Below, piece by piece: positions 21,883 through 27,012 of a stretch of 29,602 nt of DNA. The stretch spans positions 1-29,602 of the IMG/VR virus record IMGVR_UViG_3300021963_000480. One strand, 5' to 3'. The stretch comes from a virus. How positions within the stretch are numbered: position 1 is the first letter of the stretch; each line of letters begins with the position of its first letter. Below the pieces are notes generated by a model. The model was not told the DNA's origin and did no database searches. It saw nothing but the letters and a program-made list of their open reading frames with translations. A program made the translations under genes and the position numbers.

Positions 21883-21890
21883 TATTTATG
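21883..21890 (-). promoter_or_regulatory. Late-type box CATAAATA
   Basis: One mismatch from TATAAATA, lying between the GNRA hairpin at 21894-21911 and the 74-aa gene. Its spacing to the second ATG equals that at 749-756 (four bases). Confidence 0.35.
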
Positions 21891-21893
21891 AGA

Positions 21894-21911
21894 GGGGAGA
21901 TTGCTCTCCCC
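21894..21911 (-). terminator. Hairpin after hsp20, possible terminator
   Basis: Minus strand GGGGAGA, GCAA tetraloop, TCTCCCC, a perfect 7-bp stem six bases after the Hsp20 stop. TCTCATAAATA follows, not a T-run, so termination may be weak; mRNA 3'-end protection is an alternative. Confidence 0.5.
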
Positions 21912-21917
21912 AACCCT

Positions 21918-22400
21918 TTAACTATCTTCTTCTACTAATAACTCTTTTTGTTTAGTTACTAATGTCAAATCATCTATGATCTCAATGTTACGAGGTTTCT
22001 TAGAGTCTGGAATAACATTCTCAAGAGCAATACGTAAGACACCATTTTGAAACTCAGCTGAGCCGACAACTTCTACGGTGTCAGCAAGCTTGATAGCCTT
22101 AACAAATGATCTTGTACCGATACCCTTGTGCAGATACTGTACTTCGGCATCATCAGGAATCTTTTGTCCTTTGATCTCAAGTAGCCCATCTTTAAGGGTG
22201 ATAGTTACCTCTTGTTTATTAAAGCCTGCGATTGCCAATTCTACGATGTAGTTGTAATCGTCTACTTTAATAATGTTGTGAGGTGGGAATGTTGATGTTG
22301 GTGTTTGAGCATGCATTAAAGCGTCTAGCTCATTGATGATGTTGTCAAAACCAACTGATGATGGCCAGATAGGGCCAAATGATACGTTTGTTGTTCGCAT
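21918..22400 (-). CDS. hsp20: Hsp20 small heat-shock protein
   Basis: 160 aa with an alpha-crystallin domain: FPPHNIIKVDDYNYIVELAI near residues 40-59, EVTITLKDGLLEIKGQ, and GVLRIALENVIPDSKKPRNI near 119-138 (the G-V-L strand and I-P-x-I-like end). Marine T4-like phages often carry an Hsp20, thought to act as a holdase for virion or host proteins during infection. ATG 22400 has AAGGAGAAAATAA upstream. A late box at 22529-22536 and a structured leader precede it. Confidence 0.93.
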   Translation of the reverse strand: MRTTNVSFGPIWPSSVGFDNIINELDALMHAQTPTSTFPPHNIIKVDDYNYIVELAIAGFNKQEVTITLKDGLLEIKGQKIPDDAEVQYLHKGIGTRSFVKAIKLADTVEVVGSAEFQNGVLRIALENVIPDSKKPRNIEIIDDLTLVTKQKELLVEEDS

Positions 22401-22437
22401 TTATTTTCTCCTTAATTAAGCGAGTTTAACAAAATTA

Positions 22438-22495
22438 CCTACCCCGAAGGCATAGGCGGTTAGTGAGTAAGCAGCCCATCCTGCTTTCGCTTACT
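22438..22495 (-). other. Two RNA hairpins between the 51-aa gene and hsp20
   Basis: AGTAAGC (22466-22472) pairs with GCTTACT (22489-22495), with an inner AGCAG/CTGCT alternative; this hairpin covers the stop codon of the 51-aa gene. Next, on the RNA, CCTATGCC-TTCG-GGGTAGG (22438-22456) folds around a UUCG loop with one bulge. Neither is followed by a strong U-run. They fill most of the 90-base gap before hsp20 and may control RNA processing or hsp20 translation. Confidence 0.4.
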
Positions 22496-22646
22496 GCGGA
22501 GGCGGAGATTTGTCAGGTCCGCCAATCTTATTTATAATCCGTCGGATTATCTTTTTAAACTTTTGTAAACGGGTAAGTGGAGGTGGAGGGCATCCTATGC
22601 CACATACTCTATCCCATTCCCTTTGAGTATACTTAGGCTGCGTCAT
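22491..22646 (-). CDS. 51-aa small protein
   Basis: ATG 22646 overlaps the stop of the preceding gene. The frame runs to TAA 22491: after MTQPKYTQREWDRV come CGIGCPPPPL, LQKFKKIIRRIINKIGG and a Pro-rich end SPPPQ. A C-x-x-x-C pair, a polyproline stretch and a basic amphipathic helix are visible. Coherent composition and the overlap support a real gene, though it is very short. It contains the TATAAATA box before hsp20. Family unknown. Confidence 0.65.
   Translation of the reverse strand: MTQPKYTQREWDRVCGIGCPPPPLTRLQKFKKIIRRIINKIGGPDKSPPPQ
22529..22536 (-). promoter_or_regulatory. T4-type late promoter box upstream of hsp20
   Basis: A perfect TATAAATA within the 51-aa gene, about 130 bases before the Hsp20 ATG. 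Use would give a long structured leader. The coding location makes a chance match possible. Confidence 0.35.
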
Positions 22647-22869
22647 CTATGATATCTTGTAATGCTTGATTGATTGGCTTGTAACCGTAATAGTGTAGCT
22701 TCTCAGATTTACGATCTAGGAAGTCTCGTCTCTTTTCTATGTCTCTTGCTCTATAAGCGGCTTCAATAATCATAGTATAACGATTACGCTCTCGCGTCTT
22801 TTCATGAGCTGTTAGTACTGCTGCGATGTCTATTCTTGGTAAATCAGCCTTCTTTTTGATGTGTTGCAC
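22633..22869 (-). CDS. Helical unknown protein, 78 aa
   Basis: Start set at GTG 22869, because GGAGGAGAATG lies directly upstream and the overlap with the previous gene shrinks to 26 bases; the frame is open to 22944 and includes ATGs there. Charged and helical: RIDIAAVLTAHEKTRERN, then YRARDIEKRRDFLDRKSE, a possible coiled coil. No family recognised. Confidence 0.65.
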   Translation of the reverse strand: MQHIKKKADLPRIDIAAVLTAHEKTRERNRYTMIIEAAYRARDIEKRRDFLDRKSEKLHYYGYKPINQALQDIIDDAA

Positions 22870-23044
22870 ACCATTCTCCTCCATAATAACGTTCAAGTTT
22901 ACCTTCATTATTAAGTCTTTGATCACCATCTTTAGGGGTGTCAAGCTTAACCGACCAATCTATAGCATCAAACCCTTTATCAAATGCCTTTGAACTTGAC
23001 TTAGATAAGATACTGTCTCCAGTAATATCATTTTTACTAACCAT
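22844..23044 (-). CDS. Small phage protein with NDITGD motif
   Basis: 66 aa. The N-terminus SKNDITGDSILSKSSSKAF is a short signature I recall from many tailed phages without known function. A second part with DGDQRLNNEGKLERYYGGEW follows. The ATG shares its A with the stop of the 21-aa ORF before it (TAATG), a sign of coupled translation. Confidence 0.75.
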   Translation of the reverse strand: MVSKNDITGDSILSKSSSKAFDKGFDAIDWSVKLDTPKDGDQRLNNEGKLERYYGGEWCATHQKEG

Positions 23045-23109
23045 TATTTAGGCAACTTATCTTTTTTAGGTCTGCCTTTTGATTCTTTTTTCTTATCGCG
23101 GTTACCCAT
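23044..23109 (-). CDS. 21-aa basic mini-protein
   Basis: ATG 23109 follows a strong AAGGAGAATATT. The 21 residues contain NRDKKKES and GRPKKDK; GRP flanked by basic residues resembles an AT-hook. It ends in TAATG, coupled to the next gene. Too short for a family call, but the ribosome site and coupling are good. Confidence 0.6.
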   Translation of the reverse strand: MGNRDKKKESKGRPKKDKLPK

Positions 23110-23119
23110 AATATTCTCC

Positions 23120-23377
23120 TTAATATAATTTTTTAGGTGGTTGAGTAGATGCTACCTTTTTCAACCAACGTTTCTTCGCTTGACTCTTAGCTTTTTTACG
23201 AGCAGTGCATGGCTTTTCATATTCCATACGTTCTCTTAATTCGATTAATAATCCAGAATCTTCTACTTTGTTTCTGAACTTACGGAATGCTTTTTCAAAT
23301 TGACCTTCAGGTACGTCTACTGATAAACCTTGCCGATCTTCAGGTTTTGGTTTAAATCTTTTTTTAAACTCAGCCAT
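23120..23377 (-). CDS. rpsU: Ribosomal protein bS21 homologue
   Basis: 85 aa. LSVDVPEGQFEKAFRKFRNK, then ELRERMEYEKPCTARKKAKS and a Lys/Arg-rich helix follow bacterial S21 closely (residues 18-75), including the Y-E-K-P turn. bS21 sits near the mRNA exit of the 30S and helps start-site choice; phage copies are known from marine viruses and may retune host ribosomes. An 11-aa leader ORF and promoter P7 precede it. In a phage with putative leaderless messages this gene is of special interest. Confidence 0.9.
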   Translation of the reverse strand: MAEFKKRFKPKPEDRQGLSVDVPEGQFEKAFRKFRNKVEDSGLLIELRERMEYEKPCTARKKAKSQAKKRWLKKVASTQPPKKLY

Positions 23378-23380
23378 TAA

Positions 23381-23416
23381 TTATGCACCATCCATTTTGT
23401 TTAGTAATCTTCTCAT
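23381..23416 (-). CDS. 11-aa leader peptide before bS21
   Basis: AGGAGAAGTAAC then ATG 23416, encoding MRRLLNKMDGA and stopping four bases before the bS21 ATG. It is the first ORF after promoter P7, and its ribosome site is stronger than that of bS21 itself. A coupling or regulatory uORF is likely; a peptide function is not needed. Confidence 0.5.
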   Translation of the reverse strand: MRRLLNKMDGA

Positions 23417-23439
23417 GTTACTTCTCCTATTCATAACCC

Positions 23440-23468
23440 ATTGTACCATATTTATTAATTAATGTACA
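23440..23468 (-). promoter_or_regulatory. Phage promoter P7 (bS21-small genes-hsp20)
   Basis: TGTACA at 23468-23463, a 17-bp spacer, TGG, TACAAT at 23445-23440. Start near 23433. Between this promoter and the HNH gene (23469-23563) I see only a weak TCCTT-CAAA-AAGGA stem at the HNH 3' end and no gene. Confidence 0.8.
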
Positions 23469-23563
23469 TAGCCCTGGGGCATTAAATTGTAACAAACCTT
23501 GTCCTGCATGGGTTACAAGATAGCCCGTTTGTCCCGCATTTTAAATCCTTTTTGAAGGACAAA

Positions 23564-24058
23564 CTACTTCTTTTTATATGGACCGCGCTTCTTACCCAGC
23601 TGTGCTTTACTTACACTATTTGCTATCTTTTTCTTTGTATCTTCTGAATGCCAAGGTTGTCCATTAGACTTCCTAGATTCAGCATTATTTTTAGCGTGCT
23701 CAGCTGTTCTAACTTTACCTTTATGAGCTATAGATCTTTTACGATTAATCTCTGCCCATTTTTCTGGATCAGCTAACCATCTTTCAGTTCTTTTTTCACA
23801 AGATTCTTTCATTTTAATAATAGATTTTTCTGAATGTTTAAAGCCTTTCATAGCATTACTTCTAGCTAATTGCTGTGCTTCGTAATTTGTCATTTGTCCA
23901 GATAAAGCTTGCCAAGCACAATAATCTTGCCATAAACCATATTCTTCGTATAACTTCTTATGAGCTTCAGCATGTTCTTCTACGGTTAGCTCAATAAGAT
24001 TGGAAGGATCGTCTGATCCTCCAGCATGTTTGGGTACTATATGATGTTTATGTTTCAT
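23564..24058 (-). CDS. HNH homing endonuclease
   Basis: 164 aa. The HNH core is N-terminal: HKHHIVPKHAGGSDDPSNLI and LTVEEHAEAHKKLYEEYG (residues 3-42). Repeated NUMOD3-like DNA-binding segments follow (GFKHSEKSIIKMKES, HKGKVRTAEHAKNNAES, WHSEDTKKKIA) and a basic end RGPYKKK. Free-standing enzymes of this type cut intronless or related alleles and spread themselves. It begins 109 bases after the pqqA stop, past a terminator, under its own TATAAATA box. With the intron just upstream it is the prime candidate for intron mobility. Confidence 0.9.
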   Translation of the reverse strand: MKHKHHIVPKHAGGSDDPSNLIELTVEEHAEAHKKLYEEYGLWQDYCAWQALSGQMTNYEAQQLARSNAMKGFKHSEKSIIKMKESCEKRTERWLADPEKWAEINRKRSIAHKGKVRTAEHAKNNAESRKSNGQPWHSEDTKKKIANSVSKAQLGKKRGPYKKK

Positions 24059-24063
24059 ATAGT

Positions 24064-24071
24064 TATTTATA
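24064..24071 (-). promoter_or_regulatory. T4-type late promoter box before HNH gene
   Basis: A perfect TATAAATA, then ACTAT, then ATG. With the T4 geometry (+1 six bases after the box) transcription starts on the A of the ATG, so the endonuclease mRNA would be leaderless. No Shine-Dalgarno is present. Confidence 0.6.
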
Positions 24072-24105
24072 CTAAATGTTATTTCAAAACCTAAATTGAT
24101 AAAAA

Positions 24106-24128
24106 TAAAAAGGGCCGAAGCCCTTTTT
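24106..24128 (-). terminator. Intrinsic terminator after pqqA
   Basis: Minus strand AAAAAGGGC, loop TTCG, GCCCTTTTTATTTTT: a 9-bp stem with a UUCG loop and long U-tract. It would also work on the plus strand. It isolates the pqqA/intron unit from the HNH gene. Confidence 0.92.
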
Positions 24129-24166
24129 ATCTATTTCGATTTTTAATTTCTAGTAGAAACAAACAA

Positions 24167-24480
24167 TTACTTGTTCATTACATACATAGTAACTTCAACA
24201 TTATGTTAACGGTAGGCTCTTTATCCATACCTTCAATATGTTTCCATATTGTTCAGACTATATCATCAAGAGATAAATCTCTTGTTGGGCGCTCTTGTCA
24301 GCCTCATCACTGGTCTAGTGGTACGCTGTTAGTCGTTGAACCTTCTAAATATTCCTACTTAGCTTGGCTGCTGATTGTCTTTAACTTAATAATAAGAGTT
24401 TCCAGCAATTCACCCAATTTTATTTGGACTTAAAACGTTAATCCAAAGCGCATTTCAGTAGCAGCTGGTTTTGTCCACAT
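24167..24480 (-). CDS. pqqA: PqqA-like peptide gene split by a group I intron (exons 24480-24441 and 24198-24167)
   Basis: Exon 1 (40 nt) gives MWTKPAATEMRFG plus the first base of codon 14. Exon 2 (32 nt) supplies the rest of the Phe codon and then EVTMYVMNK and a TAA. The 23-residue product matches PqqA, the precursor peptide of pyrroloquinoline quinone, with the cross-linked pair Glu15 and Tyr19 in E-V-T-M-Y. Without splicing, translation stops after three more codons. AAAGGAGAACTACT precedes the ATG. The gene has its own promoter (P8) and terminator. No pqqB-E genes are in the window, so host enzymes would be needed, or the peptide has another role. Confidence 0.88.
24199..24440 (-). ncRNA. 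Group I intron (242 nt, no internal ORF)
   Basis: P1: exon UUUGGAU (24447-24441) pairs with the guide GUCCAAA (24429-24423) with a U-G wobble at the splice site. P10: exon 2 UUGAA pairs with UUUAA just 5' of that guide. P element: GGGTGAATTGCTGGAAACTC (24415-24396). Q: GACAATCAGCAGCC (from 24379), with GCUG/CAGC forming P4. R: GTTCAACGACTA (24341-24330). S: GATATAGTCTGAAC (24264-24251), with GUUCA/UGAAC and GACUA/UAGUC forming P7. P8 hairpin is at 24284-24267 and a GAAA-capped P9 hairpin at 24250-24235. Omega-G is 24199. Small, ORF-less and complete. Confidence 0.94.
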
Positions 24481-24494
24481 AGTAGTTCTCCTTT

Positions 24495-24520
24495 GTTTAT
24501 AAAATATTACGTTTATAAAC
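24495..24520 (-). other. Hairpin in the pqqA leader
   Basis: GTTTATAA (24520-24513 on the RNA) pairs with TTATAAAC (24502-24495), a 10-base loop, ending three bases before the AGGAGA ribosome site. The leader between P8 and pqqA is about 117 bases and includes no other gene; it also has an imperfect AAGGT/ACCTT palindrome. A/T-only pairing makes the hairpin weak. Confidence 0.35.
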
Positions 24521-24603
24521 TCATGTCAGTAGAGATATCAATAAAGATAAAGGTCTACCTTGAGGCCTATACAACTTGTACAATTTTTCAATCATACAAA
24601 TAC

Positions 24604-24632
24604 ATTATACCATGATTATGATTTAATGTACA
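24604..24632 (-). promoter_or_regulatory. Phage promoter P8 (pqqA/intron)
   Basis: TGTACA at 24632-24627, a 17-bp spacer, TGG, TATAAT at 24609-24604. Closest to the family consensus. Start near 24597, giving the longest leader of the set. Confidence 0.88.
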
Positions 24633-24663
24633 TAACTACTTATACACCAACTACCTAAAAGCG

Positions 24664-24692
24664 ACTAGTTAAAAGTATTAAAGATAACTAGT
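24664..24692 (-). terminator. Inverted repeat after regA, weak terminator candidate
   Basis: ACTAGTTA/TAACTAGT, an 8-bp stem with a 13-base loop, then CGCTTTTAGG on the minus strand. It begins eight bases after the regA stop. The short T-run and large loop argue for weak activity. Confidence 0.4.
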
Positions 24693-24699
24693 ACAGGGA

Positions 24700-25131
24700 C
24701 TATTCTTTAGGTGTTCTTTTGATACCACCGATATTATACTTAGGCACCAATTCCCACTCAGACTTTTCTTTATATGATACGACTTTGATCTGAGACAACG
24801 ATGCCTTTGGTTCTGCCTTTGATTTATCAAGGATCTTCAGTAAACCCCAGTCTTGAAGGAGTTCTGCAATAACATTGCGACGCTCGATGTCTGACATAGA
24901 GATATCTGATTCCTTGCCATCAAGGGCAAACAATTCTTTAAAGTGTACTATGAAGTACTTACCTTGTTTATGTAAAATATGACATGACTGGAATAGCTTC
25001 TTATCTTTTCGTGAAGCGATACCGATGCGGGTTAGAGTTTCTCTGACTTTGAGGAAATTATCTGGTTCTATCAAGTCAACTTCTAACATTGCATCTGGTG
25101 TCCAATCATAGTACACCATTGCTATAGACAT
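24700..25131 (-). CDS. regA: RegA translational repressor
   Basis: RNA-binding repressor that blocks ribosome access to early phage mRNAs. 143 aa against 122 in T4. MLEVDLIEPDNFLKVRETLT, then RIGIASRKDKKLFQSCHILH and KQGKYFIVHFKELFALDG follow T4 RegA closely; KVRETLTRIGI is the best-conserved block. About 13 residues precede the usual first Met, and a start at 25092 would remove them; no start has a clear ribosome site. It directly follows gp62 as in T4, but unlike T4 gp43 does not come next. Confidence 0.93.
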   Translation of the reverse strand: MSIAMVYYDWTPDAMLEVDLIEPDNFLKVRETLTRIGIASRKDKKLFQSCHILHKQGKYFIVHFKELFALDGKESDISMSDIERRNVIAELLQDWGLLKILDKSKAEPKASLSQIKVVSYKEKSEWELVPKYNIGGIKRTPKE

Positions 25132-25163
25132 TATAAAATCACTTTCTTTATTAATTCATTATA

Positions 25164-25171
25164 TATTTATA
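25164..25171 (-). promoter_or_regulatory. T4-type late promoter box before regA
   Basis: A perfect TATAAATA in the 46-base gp62-regA gap, giving a leader of about 27 bases before ATG 25131. RegA is an early/middle protein in T4, so a late box here would be unexpected; it may be a chance A/T match. Confidence 0.35.
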
Positions 25172-25177
25172 AGACTA

Positions 25178-25558
25178 TTAGTTTCTACCGCCCTTTTCAT
25201 AGGCCTCTTGGAGTTCTATAAGCTGCTTTGGGGATAGGATATTTAAGACTTCATATGCTCGCTTTTCAGAATACTTGTAATGCTTCATGACCAGTTTAAG
25301 CTGCTCAGTGGTTGCATCCCTTTTATGCCACTTGGAGAATCGCTTCTTCTTTGTGATAGAGTTCTTAAGGAATTCAAACTGCCACTGGGTAGGGATCTGG
25401 ACATGCATGTTCATCTCATTAGCATATAACACGGTATCAGGGAAGAACGATAGGCCACGATTAATCATAAAAGGAGTATAGTCCTTTGATGCCTGCGGAT
25501 CTTGGAATAGATCCTTCTTATTATCGTTTATTGCATTTAGGAAATCAAACGGGGTCAT
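25178..25558 (-). CDS. 62: Clamp loader small subunit gp62
   Basis: 126 aa, shorter than T4 gp62 (187) as is common in marine relatives. TPFDFLNAINDNKKDLFQDP, then YTPFMINRGLSFFPDTVLYA, NEMNMH and KKRFSKWHKRDATTEQ are recognisable. It pairs with gp44 to load the gp45 clamp at primer ends. It lies two small genes downstream of gp44 and overlaps the 107-aa membrane protein by 14 bases. Confidence 0.9.
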   Translation of the reverse strand: MTPFDFLNAINDNKKDLFQDPQASKDYTPFMINRGLSFFPDTVLYANEMNMHVQIPTQWQFEFLKNSITKKKRFSKWHKRDATTEQLKLVMKHYKYSEKRAYEVLNILSPKQLIELQEAYEKGGRN

Positions 25559-25868
25559 TGAAGTCTACTTCTTTCACATTTGTTGGCTTTGCCATGAATG
25601 ATGTATTTGGATACTTCTTACGTAAGTATTCAACCATCTCGTCTTTACTATTGCCGTATCCTAAGAATGAGTTATCTTTTCTATCATATGCATATACTCT
25701 ATCTTTGATCTTGACTAGATCTATGTCTACGACTTTTATTTCAGGTTTTGGTAATGGACTATCAATTATACTTCCAAGCATCATCTTCATCTTATAGTTA
25801 ATTAGTACTCTAAGCATGAACCAACCACTTGCAAACCCTATGATGATACCTAATATGATTAGTCCCAT
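25545..25868 (-). CDS. N-terminally membrane-anchored protein within the clamp-loader operon
   Basis: 107 aa. MGLIILGIIIGFASGWFMLR is a single N-terminal transmembrane helix, followed by a soluble domain (IKVVDIDLVKIKDRVYAYDR, then SFLGYGNSKDEMVEYLRKKY). Insertion of a membrane protein between gp44 and gp62 is unusual. AAGGGAAATA precedes the ATG. Function unknown; it could tether something to the membrane, or just be cargo in the unit. Confidence 0.75.
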   Translation of the reverse strand: MGLIILGIIIGFASGWFMLRVLINYKMKMMLGSIIDSPLPKPEIKVVDIDLVKIKDRVYAYDRKDNSFLGYGNSKDEMVEYLRKKYPNTSFMAKPTNVKEVDFNDPV

Positions 25869-26077
25869 TATTTCCCTTCGAATGGTGGTGTACCGCCGTT
25901 TTTAATATATTCATCATAACCACGCATCTTAAGCGTATGAATATTGATAGCTGTTTCACGAATGTTATCCATCTTGTCTCCAGCTGGATTCATCTGGACA
26001 AAACCACGTTCTACTAAGTATGTTGCTTTGTCCCAATCATCAGAGTCATACTCTCTATTTTTTACTTCATCTTGCAA
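25868..26077 (-). CDS. Unknown 69-aa protein with TTG start
   Basis: No ATG is available near the N-terminus; TTG 26077 is preceded by a perfect GGAGGT nine bases upstream, inside gp44. Acidic, helical: EYDSDDWDKATYLVERGFVQ, ending YIKNGGTPPFEGK. It overlaps gp44 by 16 bases and ends with TAATG into the next gene. No family recognised. Confidence 0.72.
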   Translation of the reverse strand: MQDEVKNREYDSDDWDKATYLVERGFVQMNPAGDKMDNIRETAINIHTLKMRGYDEYIKNGGTPPFEGK

Positions 26078-26994
26078 GATGACATTACCTCCGTTAGCGC
26101 AGCCATGAGGTTAAGTTCATGATCTGCAACGAACGCAGCCTTATATTGATAGTCAGCTAGGATCAGTACCAACTGTGGGATACTTGCAGATTCCATATTT
26201 TCTGACGCTGTATTATAAAGTTGCTTAAATATATTTATAGTTTCTGAGTCTCCATTCTTGGCTACCCACTTACGAACTTCAGTGAAGTTCTTTTCTTTCA
26301 TGTTCTTAAGTAGTTCTTTGAATGAATCCTCAGTCATGTTGACAAGGATGCCAGCATCGATCTTACCTGATACTGAATAACGTTGTAACTCGTTTAGTAC
26401 ACGTCTCCAATCTGGAAAGTGTTTGGTGACCAGCTCTGCTACCACCTTTTGATCAGCTTCAATGTTCTCGGCTTTAAGGATACCCATGGTACGTTTAAAG
26501 AACGATGCTGCAATCTCTTGCTTCTCAGCGTTCTCGATCTTGAAGTCAATCACACTACATCTTGAGTGGAGTGGTTCAATGATACGGTTTTTATAGTTAC
26601 ATGTAAAGATGAAACGACAGTTGTTAGAGAACTCTTCGATGAAGGCTCTAAGTGCTGGTTGTGTTGAGTTTGGATTTAGATAGTCTGCTTCGTCTAGTAT
26701 AATAACCTTCTTTGAGTCAGTCAACGATACTGTCGAGGCAAATGATTTGATCTTGGTTCGAAGGACATCGATACCAGATTCTTCGGATCCGTTTATGAGA
26801 AGATACTCGGCTCCGATCTCGTTACATAATGCTTTGGCAACTGTGGTCTTACCCACACCTGCTGTACCACAAAATAAGAAGTTTGGCAGTTCACCTGTTT
26901 GGACGAACTGCTTAAATGTTTCTTTTAAGTTTTTCGGTAAAATACACTCTTCAATTTTTTGAGGACGATACTTCTCAACCCACAAATATTCCAT
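26062..26994 (-). CDS. 44: Clamp loader ATPase gp44
   Basis: AAA+ subunit that opens and loads the sliding clamp, 310 aa (T4: 319). LWVEKYRPQKIEECILP is the typical loader N-terminus. Walker A is CGTAGVGKTT (42-51), Walker B VIILDEADYL (97-106), sensor 1 FIFTCNYKNRI, and the SRC motif HSRCSVIDF places the arginine finger. It lies 18 bases downstream of gp45, matching the T4 order 45-44-62-regA. Confidence 0.96.
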   Translation of the reverse strand: MEYLWVEKYRPQKIEECILPKNLKETFKQFVQTGELPNFLFCGTAGVGKTTVAKALCNEIGAEYLLINGSEESGIDVLRTKIKSFASTVSLTDSKKVIILDEADYLNPNSTQPALRAFIEEFSNNCRFIFTCNYKNRIIEPLHSRCSVIDFKIENAEKQEIAASFFKRTMGILKAENIEADQKVVAELVTKHFPDWRRVLNELQRYSVSGKIDAGILVNMTEDSFKELLKNMKEKNFTEVRKWVAKNGDSETINIFKQLYNTASENMESASIPQLVLILADYQYKAAFVADHELNLMAALTEVMSSCKMK

Positions 26995-27012
26995 AATAAC
27001 TCCATAATATAA

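Noticed and set aside
22540-22580. 12-codon frame starting ATGCCCTCC
   Set aside because: Out of frame within the 51-aa gene, which has the better coding pattern and a coupled start.
23469-23563. 8-codon frame and weak stem between HNH and P7
   Set aside because: Too short, no ribosome site; the TCCTT/AAGGA stem has only a three-T tract.
24203-24433. Plus-strand 76-aa frame inside the intron
   Set aside because: It lies wholly within the antisense of the group I intron; no ribosome site and composition explained by conserved ribozyme elements.
26232-26239. TATAAATA inside gp44
   Set aside because: No gene begins near it and it is fully inside coding sequence; probably chance in A/T-rich DNA.
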